Assembly: GCA_013397695.1 (NCBI GenBank)
Contig: VYZI01000128.1
Span: forward strand, 32,790-96,789
Reading direction: 5' to 3'
Origin: Centropus unirufus
Lineage: Eukaryota; Chordata; Aves; Cuculiformes; Centropidae
DNA length: 64,000 bases
Numbering within the stretch: position 1 is the first letter of the stretch; each line of letters opens with the position of its first letter. Shown in pieces: positions 36,742-47,019 of this stretch. The position numbers were made by a program, and so were the translations under genes. The notes under the pieces were generated by a model that ran no database searches, was not told the origin of the DNA, and saw only the letters and a program-made list of their open reading frames with translations.

Positions 36742-39700
36742 AATCATCACATACAGGCCTCAGTAGGAAGAACAAGACAGGAGCTCAGCAAACCACTGGC
36801 TGACCTAGTCCATCCCTCCTTATTTTGTTTCCATTTATTCATCACAGGGGCAATTAGTGGCGTGTTGTGGAACTGAGGTCATTAAGACTTAGATCTTTTT
36901 GCATCTTCTCTGTCTAATTTTAAAACCAACTGGAGTGTTTTGCTACATATCCCTTTTGTAGACAATATCACCAAATTCAACACCACCCCACCCCGCCTTG
37001 CCCTTAATTTTGACCTTTGCATATTGTCACTGCCATTAGTAGGGCTTCCTTCCAACACAGCCCAAAGGCTGGAGATTTCCCAGCATCAATGGGCTACTTT
37101 TTTTTTTTTTTTTATGGACAAAATTCCTTGTCTGGAGTAGCTGGGAGCAGTATGAGATTCTGCCTGAAAAGGACCTCACTTGTGGGTAGGTTGAGAACTG
37201 AGCTGCACTAGAGAAAATTTGAAGGATGACAGGCAGCTCTGGCAAAACAAACCAGCTTTAAAGAGAAAGACACAGCGTTCAGCTGGCTCCACACTGATAG
37301 CGAGCGTTTACAATCACTAGATCATGAGAACTGCGCCATGCAGGGATAATTGTTATAAATGGCACTGTAGTAAGCAGCAGACCAGCGATCTGTCTTTAAC
37401 ATGATTATATACCACAAATCAACAATAAGGCAGGCATTGCTTTTCTGATTCACTTTCATCAAAGATGAATGTTCATAAGGCAAAGAAAAAACAAGAAATC
37501 AGAACAAAGCAAGCACATGGTACGTGGATGCTTTTCAGCCTAAAATATCTAGGAATTAATTATTTTGTTGACTGACAGGCTGATATATCAGAGCAATACA
37601 ATAACAGAGAGGATGATAGGTTCACAAATTCATTTTGGCCTTACCATTAACCCTGCAGCATCCTGAACCACAGAGCACACACCAGGAGGGAGATAGGAGA
37701 GCGGAGTCTTGACAACTTGCAATTGCCAGGACCCTCACCAGCACTTTCCTCTTGGGCCAGGGGTGTAGTTTCAGTCTGATTAGTTACATCCTCACTACTT
37801 AATTTTCCAAGAAGCATAGCTGTCCCTGTCTCTAATCATTTGGAGATAAATTTTTGCAAGGTTTTTTTTTTTTTTTGAGGGTGACAGTTACACATAAAAT
37901 TTTACACGCAAACTCTGTTTTACAGGCAAAGAAAAGGATACAGGACACGAACCAAGAGCTTAAAATCAACATAAAGATGAAACCACATTAGAACAGTATC
38001 TAGGGAAATGAGTTGAGGTAAAGGTCTGTAAGTGGGAGTGTGAACGGATGGGAAACATGAATGTAAAGGAAAGGAATGCATCTGTAAAGGGATAGATTAT
38101 AAAATTTGCTTTATTTTGCATAAGTCTTGATGGAAAGTTCTCATGGTGTGTGCAGTCTTAAAGGAATTTAAATTTCTTGCTCTTGCTGCAAGTATTGAAA
38201 AGCTTTAAAATGGGACGTTGCAGAGAGAGGGCTAGCAGGTTGTACCAGGATCACAGAAACAAAACAAGCTCCCATTTATGTTGCCTTGGAAAATGCCATG
38301 TTCACAGGCAACGATAAGAATAATTTATTGAATTAATCACACGGTATGACTGTACTTTTATTTCTCATATGAAAAATGAGAAATCTGGTCGCAGCTGCAC
38401 AGCGCCCATTGTGCCTGTCAGACCAGGTTTTGGTTACCTCAGACATCTGGGAATCTAGCCTAAAACTGGAACAGTGCTGTAGCAGTTCTTTCAGCCGACT
38501 CCTAAATCTGAATCCTAAGCTGCCTCTTACAGTATCTGTGTTTTCTCGAGAGTGCATCTCATCTGAGCGCTGACCAAGCCTGACCTATTTTGTTCAAGAT
38601 TTGATGAGATCACAGTGCAAGCCTGTCTAACAGCAGGCCATAAATTGTTATATTCCTCCATCTGGTCCCTTTCTGACAAGTGCATGCGTTGCTTAATCAG
38701 GGTGATGGAGTCTATCAGTGCTGCCTTCTCCGTGCTGAAGCCTTAGGCACAGGAGCAGCTCCAAGCTGTGCGTTCACATAATGTGCAACTGGGCTTTGCA
38801 GAACCTGGACCAACTCTGCATGGACTAGAAGTCCCCTTCCAGACTGCAGGTTTCCAGCTGGAGTAAGGCACCACTGTTCTCTCTTGCTGTTTGGAATATT
38901 CCAGGGGTCTTCTGTGGTGGTATCCGTACTAAACGTTTGATCCTTGCCTGTAAAGATGAGACTTTAAGCATCCAGATAAAATGCTTCACACTGAAAGCAG
39001 CTTTACACCTAATAGTGTGCAGAGGTAATTGAGTGTCACAGTTTTGCATTGTATTTTTCCTCCTCCGCGTATTAAAAAGCTGTGATATTTAGAAAACTGT
39101 TTTCCTACATATTCCTAAGCCACGTAGTCCATTTCATTCTCTCTGACACCTCTGGCAACAGCAGAATCTCTGGGTATGTATAGCACTCCTTGGTCCTTTA
39201 AACTAAATTATTAGGGGGGTGAGATCACTGCTTGTAATTCAGCTTGTCCAGTACTTCCTCCACTCAGTCTATATTGATTTTATGTGTCTAGAACTTCATC
39301 AAGCATTCACTGTCCTCAGTGCGTGCTCCAGGCAGAGTATGCACAGAAAATGTCAGTTCAAGTGTTTCTGAAAACAGGATAAGGAATGATAAATCGATTT
39401 GCCAGGGCTGAAAATTCTGGATAAATTTTTTTTTGAGAGGCTTTGGTGTTCCTGTGCACTCAGGAAGAGAGACGGAATTTGGGAGGGAAAAGAAAGATGA
39501 TTTTTATGTCAATAGATGAACCACGAGCTTTAAGCCAGCCTCAGTTAAGTCTCAGTTTTGCAACAAAATACTCCTAAAACAGTTTCGGTAATTGCTAGCT
39601 GCAGCATGAACCTGGAGAGACAACAAAATAGGTATCCATTATTTGACCACTCTTTGTTCTGGGCATTGAATGAGGCAAGAGCCTTTAGGAAGGAACAGAT

Positions 39701-42700
39701 ATGAGTAAGCAATTAAAGACAGGTACCAAGATGCACCCAAACTGAATACTTAACTAAGATTATACCACTAATTTTGATCAGCCACAAATTTTAAGTCTTA
39801 AACTTAATTTTATTTTTTTTTTATTTGACATTTTTACTTTTAAAGAGGATTTACACATGCTACTTGTGCAATAGCATAAGAAGTGTAGAAGGGGATTGCT
39901 TTTAAAGCTACTCAAAGTTGTTTGTCAAAAATTAGGATATTTTTGGTCAAGCAAGGAAATAGAAGAGGTTAAAATTGGTCTACCTGCTCCTGTCACGTGG
40001 GCCACCTTTTTCAACACTTTGTGTGACTGCCAAGATGTCTCAAGGTAATTTCCTCCTGAAAGTGCAAAGGGAAATTAATACAATACATGAACTTTTATTG
40101 TCGGGGCTATCTGTTATTGAGAACTCCCATTGCCTTGCGATGACTAATTCAATACTGACTGACTTGGTCTCTCAGAGTTCACTTATTTCCACACCTTAAG
40201 CAAAGAGCAAAAGAAAACTCTGGAATTGGAGAATGCAATAAAGAACAAAACACGGGAATGCAGGCATAGCCAGTGCTCAGGTATCGGCCTCTTTAACCCA
40301 GCCAAGCACAGTTCTGCCTTTTGAAGAGTCAATTATTAATTTTTGGCAGGATCCTTGGGATTCTTTGGCCTCTGGTGGTTCAAAACAGCAGAAGGACAAC
40401 AGTTTATTTTTTTCTTTTTACCATGTAGAGCAGTGCCTAACAGCTGCCTTTTCTAAGATGCAGCGACCACACCAGCCCACTGAATTCCTCAGTCCTATCA
40501 TGCTTTCTCCTGCCCTTCTGCTACTCACCCCCTCCTGCGTCTAGTGCAGCTCTTCTAAAACCATGTTTGCAGTTCTCAAAATGAAATTATTTTTCTTTGG
40601 TTAAAAAAAAAAACCCTCAGTAAGTCTACCACAGTTTCATAACCACCTTAAACTGGCTGAAACCAACACCGCTCTTCACAAGATAAGTTTCACCCCTTCT
40701 CCCACCTCAGTCCTGGCTCTGAACAAGGACTTGGACAACCACGCAACGGACCAGATCAGGGAACTGATCCAAGTTAAAAATCAGCTTGGCCCTCGAAGCA
40801 TTTGTTTTCCCCAGCCAGAAGAGCTCTCCAGGCCTGTTCAGGCTGCAGCTGCAGCAGCAACGCGCCAGCACAAAGCAGGTGGGTGACATGGGGTGAGGGA
40901 TGAGCACCCACTGTAGAGGAGGAAGGGTGGGACTGTTTCACTGTTGAATTACGCGGCCAAGAGTGACACTGAACTCGGGCAATGTGCCTTGCACTAGTTT
41001 AGAAAAACTGAAAAGAGGCGTCTAAATTACTCGAGATAAGTACCATTTATATGGGAATAAAAAGTAGACATCGTGCCCTTTTCTTTTATGACTCTAATCG
41101 TTCAATAAAAGGGGCTCAGTGTTTTGTCGCACAATATCAACAAAATGTTGGATGCATTTGGATGCATGTGTGATTTTTTCTGGTCTTCCAATGGTGTCTA
41201 CAGCTGTACCCTCTTTGGGTTATACAGGAGACAGAGCCCTGTATCCACCGTTACCAGGATTAGCCTAGCTTTCCCCATCTCCCGCAATCCAGTCCTACCC
41301 CAAGACCCCTTCATCCCAGCTAGTGCAGCTGCACGGCCGTGGCACTCACTCGCCCTGTGTGACACAGCCCAGGGCAACCAACTGACCAAGCAGTGAGAGC
41401 TCAGGACTGCCAAACCACCTCTGATTTCTTTTCTCATAGAGTTCTGAGCTTTAATTTGGAATCTGCCACCTGTCTGAATAAATTGGAATATATTATTCTC
41501 CGGTGGTTTTTGCAACAAGATGTAACTGGGACAAGGACTGTAAGAACTTGAAAATAGTAATTAAAATGGGAGATAAGATTAATCTTAGCGGTGTCTTCCA
41601 AGAAAGCAGTAATAGAGCTAGGTTATTCCAGTTATGTAAATCTTTTTAAGCTTAGTGACTGAAGAGAAATTTAATTTTAAAAGAACCAATCATGTTTGGT
41701 TACATGGACTCCATTATTGCTTAATGAGGTGGTGACCAGGAGAAAGTGAAACTACCTGCAGGAGCTTCTACATGGACTCAGGCAAGATCCAAAGGAAGAA
41801 TTTCATTACCCAGAAAGTCTAACACCCGTGTAGTACAGCGGGCAAGAACACTGTGCTTTGTGGCAACATGTGATTAGCCGTCAGAACAGGGTGCAACCTC
41901 CCTTCTTTCCTGGCAATGCAATATTGCTGGAGCAAAGTCCTTACATCAGAGTCTATAGAGAAAAAAAACAACACAGGAGATAAGAGAGTGCCCTGCTCAG
42001 TACTTTGTTTTTTTGGCCCAAACCTTTTGGATTCCTAACTTTTAATAAAGGTCTTGGCAGCTTTAGCTGGGCACATTAATCTTAGGAAAGTAATGAATTT
42101 TGGTCTGAATCCCATCATCTCAAGAGTGGAAAAGACAAACGACTCCTCAATTGACCAAAGACCTTTCTGGCATCTGCAGACAGATCTATGACAGAAGCCT
42201 TATTTAAGGGAAATAAATGCAATAATGTAAAATTATCAGTTCCACATTTATTCTGTATAAAACCCACTTAATCCTGGTGGGCCGGTTAAGGAAGAACCTC
42301 TAAGAGTGAAACAGCTACTTTGTTCTTTTGCATGTAAGAATGAGTCAGGAAACTAAGACAGGTCCCACGCAGACATTTGACTCTACAAACTCATGAAGGG
42401 TTCGTGCTAGAAGACGGCTGGACACACCAAAGCAGCGGTAGAGCAAACCCTCAGGTCACAGCTTCTGTCTTCAAGGACTTTCACAACTTGGTTCCTCTTG
42501 GTACGTAACCTACGTGGTGCCAGCTCAAAGCTTCTCTTCAGTGGGAGAAAACTGAATCTTGGCACTCAAGGATGAGGACCAATCAACTTCAGGCATAAAA
42601 TAGCTCGCTTTGGCTTCCAGTGGGGGATGCAAAAATCACTTTTGTGAAGGTGACACCAGAATAGTTCTTCCAAGCACCAGCCTCCTCAGCTCCAGGTACC

Positions 42701-43789
42701 ACCACCCCGATACTTCTGCATCTCCATGAAGATGTTGGTGATGGGTCTCTGCTTCTGCTGCTGGGAAGCAAGGGATCTGGAAGGAAGACAGGTGGGGGGG
42801 AAGGAGAGCAGCTCCAACAGCCCGTTAACCCCAGCCGCTCACAACTGCCAGCAGAGCCCTTGGCAGCACAGGCGGGCAGCAAAGAGGGTGGGCAGGAGGT
42901 CGCTGTGTCCTCTTTAGTGGGGATGGGGTGTTGGGTGTGCAGCTCTGCTGCTGCTGGCAGTTGGCTGCCCCATTCCGTTTGTCTCCAGAGGCCACAGCTC
43001 AGTCAGCCCAGGCCACCACGCTGCTCCTGCAAAGCTGCAGGACTCAAGCACCTGCACTAGCTCAAACCCAAGAGCCCTTTTCCAACAGTGGAAACCAGCC
43101 ACGAACTCTTTGCTGCTGTGGTTAGACAGGTCCAGGTATGGTTTGGAAAACCATGAGCAGCTCTGCACAGTTATGATGACCTCCTAAAAATACTCCTTAC
43201 CTTCTCCCGCATGCCTGTCTGCTGCCTGGGGCATCATTCCCAAGCAGATTTGGGTGGTTGTTAAATAGCCTGCTTGCCCTACCTGAATAGCACTGAGGTG
43301 GGAGGCTTCTTTAATACCTCACCTATTCCAAGAAGCAGTGTACGTGCCCTGAAGGAGAGGGGTTGACAAATTTCACCACCCAGGCCAGGGAAAAATAAAG
43401 GAAATAATGAAATCAAGTATCCTTAGAGAGCTATTATTCCTCTTGACAGAACTGTCTCTTCTCTCTGGAAGTGGTGCTGCTGTTTTCCCACGTTAGGGCA
43501 ACACTGTAATGGCCAAAAAGAAAATGACTCCAGCGATTTTAATGTAAATAATAAGCTGTGTTTGATAGAAATTAATTATCTGTGAAACTCTACTTTCTGG
43601 CAGAAACCTGGTGTACATAAAGGTAAAACAAAGTTTCTGAGTTTGAAACTGAACCGGCTCCAGAAGGCCCTCTCTGTCCCTGGAACCTCTTGAATAAACC
43701 AAATGAATCCTGACTGAGGATAGTAAGAACTACTAAATGATAATCTGCATATAAACTCTTATTTTGAAAGGGGAATGAAAGCTAATGGC

Positions 43790-43817
43790 AGTAGTAGTAG
43801 TTGTGGTTGTAGTAGTA
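43790..43817. repeat. (AGT)n / (GTT)n trinucleotide repeat
   Basis: A short imperfect run of GTAGTAGTAG, then TTGTGGTTG, then TAGTAGTA. It is a small, impure microsatellite. Confidence 0.85.
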
Positions 43818-45990
43818 TTTCTTAAATATTTGTTCCATAACGTAATAGTATAAAATATGCAGCAGTATTAATATTTTTACCACTCTGCCTTCTGATAAGC
43901 TGTCTCAGACAAAGATTTCAAAGGTGATTGGTGAGATGTTAGTGTCCATGAGATTAAAATTTCCTTCAGGAATCTTATTAGTTTACCCACATCAGTGCTC
44001 AAACTCCATTAAAATTCAGGTTTACAGGCCTTAAGACTGAGAGTGCCATTGGGTTGTACACCTAATCTGATGAAAAGTCACATTTCTTATATATACAGTG
44101 GATGGCTCCTCTCCTTCATGGCCTGTTTTCCTTGCACCAGTCTGAATAATCAGGCAGTTGCAGAGAAAAAAAAAGTTATCTCTCATCTCTTGAGATGTCC
44201 AAAGCAAACAAACACTGTTGTAGGAGTAGCATCAAGCTGGGTACCCTGGTGTTCTCTTTTTTACCAATTTCCTTGCGTTATTCAGAAAAACTAGGCAGAT
44301 GCTAATGATGTTTGCTTAGGGTGTATTAAAACAGGCAATGGAGTTAGAAGAGGTGAATGTACAGGTAAGACATTGCTGCTACTGCTCGGACTCAGAGGAG
44401 TGGGTTTGGACAGTTTGGTGGGAGTTGAACATCCTGAAGTGGGCGGCAGACTTGAAGCTTTGACGTGGAGGTGCACCAAAACAGCCTGGCCAGGGAAGAC
44501 CCGTGGTAGATTGGCCATGGCACACCATTCCTGCTTGCCCTCTGGTCTTCTCCCAAAACTGATCTCTTTGAAGTCAGTTCTAACCAGCTCCCTCCAGAAC
44601 CTCCATTCTAGTTACTAAACATCGGCAAAAGGCCACACTATGCTGTTTTATAGCCCTTTTTAGGTAAAGGAGCATATTAATTTGATCTTCCCCAAGCCTC
44701 AGTGTAAGTAGAAAATAATTCTCTCATGCCAAAGTGAACCAACCAGTCAACCCTAACAACAACAAAAGCAGCAAAAATGTGGTTCTAACAAGACACCTGA
44801 CAAACTGCAGTGCTTCCCTAATTATCTTCTCGTCACATCTGGTTAGTATGAATCATGCTCTGTGTAGACACTCAAGCAACAAGGATCCAGCGGATGGAGC
44901 TTGCCACCCACCCCAGTCCTGCCAAGTCAGCCTGCAGCGCAGAGCAAGGCTCGGGCACATGTAAGGCCATTTCCAAGTATTTATCTGTGTGAGACTGGAG
45001 CATCAAGACTGCCAAGGTCTTGGGGCGGATTCTACTGCCGCATCCACCACTCTTGACCCAGGACCCTTGGCTCTGATTTATGCATTACCACAGCACAAAA
45101 AATCAGTGGCGCTCTCATGCGTTTTCTATACCTTGCTTGCAAATGCCTTCATTATATCAATAAAATGTAAAGATATTTTAGTTTGTCTTGATATAAACCC
45201 TCAGCAGTTGTGTCCACAGGCCAGAGTTGCACTGTGTCTGTGTACAATAGCACATAAAAAGAAAAGTTTACTCGCTAACTGTAATTGTGTACAGTAGAAC
45301 CACGAAACACAAGTTAAAGCTGATTACCAAAATTTCACTCATCTTGAATCCTCTAAGTTTCAGAACTTAAGGAGTAAAACACTAGTTTTATTCCAGGCTT
45401 CCCTCTTCAATACTAGGGCATCACTTTGTGTTCCTCACTGTGCTTCTGTTGTGCAATGTATGTAGTGTTTACAAGACAAAGAAACGAATGAATTTCAGTT
45501 TATGAAGTAAGAAAACAGTGCAAATAGCTTCACAGCCATAAACCTGGGTATTTTTTACCACCCTTGTCTGTGGAACACGCCAGCCCAGTTCTGTATCTTC
45601 AGACTCGCGATGCACCTGGGTGGGCAGGCAGGTAAATCCAGGACAACTGTTCGTATGGCAAAACTCTCAGGGCCTTGATTTCTCTGCGCCTCAGTTTTGT
45701 TGGGTTTTAAAATGAGATTAATGCCATGCCTGGAACTTCATAGGCACAGGAAATTTTACTGGCATAAGTACAGCAGGATGATTACACCAGCATAGGTGTT
45801 TCCTAATGTTTTGCCATGCAGCAATGTCTTGCACTTCTTACTTCATATCTCCTTCCAGGAATGATGACTGGCTAAAAGCGAAAGTGTTTGTTGAAGGCTC
45901 AGTTTCGGTTTAACCCTGCTCATGCCAGAGTCGTGATTCCTGTAAACACAGCAGGCAGAGAGACTCCCCATCCTTCAAGCGGGCTGCACA

Positions 45991-46415
45991 CTTCCAGCTA
46001 CATCCACTTCTTCTGAGCTTGGAGATTTAAACACTGCTCAAATTCATGTCAGGAGAGCAAACCTCCAGTTACATCCACTTCTTCTGAGCTTGCACATTTA
46101 AACACCGCTCAAATTCATGTCAAGAGAGCAAATTTTCAGCTACATCCACGTCTTATGAGCTTGCACATTTAAACACCGCTCAAATTCATGTCAGGAGAGC
46201 AAATTTTCAGCTACATCCACGTCTTATGAGCTTGCACATTTAAACACTTCTCAAATTCATGTCAGGAGAGCAAATTTTCAGCTACATCCACGTCTTATGA
46301 GCTTGCACATTTAAACACCGCTCAAATTCATGTCAGGAGAGCAAACTTCCAGCTACATCCACTTCTTCTGAGCTTGCAGATTCCAACACCGCTCAAATTC
46401 ATGCCAGGAGAGCTG
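45991..46415. repeat. 71-bp minisatellite, six copies
   Basis: Six head-to-tail units start at 45,991, 46,062, 46,133, 46,204, 46,275 and 46,346, exactly 71 bases apart each time. Shared landmarks are CAGCTACATCCAC, TGAGCTTGCACATTTAAACA and CTCAAATTCATGTCAGGAG. Units 3 and 5 read identically and unit 4 differs from them at two adjacent bases. Units 1, 2 and 6 carry CTTCTTCTGAG where 3-5 carry CGTCTTATGAG. Homogenised inner units with variant outer ones are what unequal exchange gives. The unit length is not a multiple of three, so it is not a coding repeat. The array ends within a few bases of the CpG island. Confidence 0.98.
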
Positions 46416-46477
46416 CAGGGGCGAGGCTCGATCGCTGTACATCTGATTGCACAAGAAGCCTCGCGCATTTTTAATTG

Positions 46478-46487
46478 CTTTACCTGC
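46478..46487 (-). other. Candidate minus-strand 5' splice site
   Basis: On the minus strand this reads TGCAG|GTAAAGC, close to the vertebrate donor consensus (CAG|GTAAGT). It lies at the left edge of the CpG island, where the first exon of a leftward transcript would end. The match is visible. Use of the site is inference, and donor-like sites occur by chance. Confidence 0.25.
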
Positions 46488-46840
46488 AGAAATCTGGAGG
46501 AACTGCAGCGGTTCCTATGGGCAGGATGAGGTCGGCATGCGAGGTACCTGGGGACAAAGGGGGGTCTGTTACTGCGAGGCATTGCTGCAATTACTTCAAA
46601 ATTAAGACCGAGCCAGGCGGTGAATCGCCGGCAAGCAAGAGGCAGGATGAAATCCAGCTCAATCACGGCGCTGCAGGAATTAACTTGAATTGCAAATCTC
46701 GCCGCGCGTTTGGAGCTTTCCTTAAAGCCCCAGCAGCCGGAGCGTTTCGGCCCCTTTCCAGCGCCTTTCAAAGCTCCGCCAAGCCCCGAGAGCCGCCCAG
46801 CAAACGTGGCCGAGGCTGGGCCCTTGGGGCTAAAAACACC

Positions 46841-46869
46841 GGGAAGGGGGAGGAAGAGGAGGAGGGGAA
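46841..46869 (+). repeat. G-rich purine run in CpG island
   Basis: 29 consecutive purines with several G-runs (GGG, GGGGG, GGGG and GG pairs), followed by AATAAAACC. The run could form a G-quadruplex on the + strand. The AATAAAA that follows is TATA-like in position for a + start site near 46,900, but this is weak evidence. Confidence 0.6.
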
Positions 46870-46948
46870 TAAAACCACTGCGGTGCCTCCGCGCGCTGCG
46901 GGCGCAGCGCTCCTAGCGGGGCCGGTAGTTGGAGAGGAACCCTTGCCG

Positions 46949-47019
46949 GTGTCTGTGTGTGCATGTGTGTTGTTTGTGTGTTGTTGGCGTGTTGTTGGTG
47001 TGTCCATGTGTGTGTGTGC
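46949..47019 (+). repeat. (TG)n/(TTG)n tract inside CpG island
   Basis: About 71 bases made almost only of T and G on the + strand (runs such as TGTGTGTG and GTTGTTGG, with rare C and A), embedded between blocks of dense CpG. Alternating purine-pyrimidine DNA of this sort can adopt the Z form under negative supercoiling, which promoters experience. It makes the overlapping frames low-complexity (cysteine/valine-rich on plus, threonine/histidine-rich on minus). Confidence 0.9.

Larger units (their letters stand above)
30466..45990. other. Noncoding DNA, candidate regulatory flank
   Basis: About 15.5 kb with no recognisable exon, RNA gene or transposon. Simple-sequence patches are listed separately. 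Several blocks look compositionally balanced and free of simple repeats (about 30,690-30,860; 34,990-35,245; 38,380-38,710; 40,010-40,200) and are plausible conserved noncoding elements, but conservation cannot be judged from one sequence. Open frames of 100-106 residues (for example 34546-34860 plus and 36455-36775 minus) match nothing I know. Confidence 0.6.

Noticed and set aside
45991..46415. Regular repeat spacing as a CRISPR array
   Set aside because: The whole 71-bp unit is repeated with no unique spacers, and the surroundings are a vertebrate genome. It is a minisatellite.
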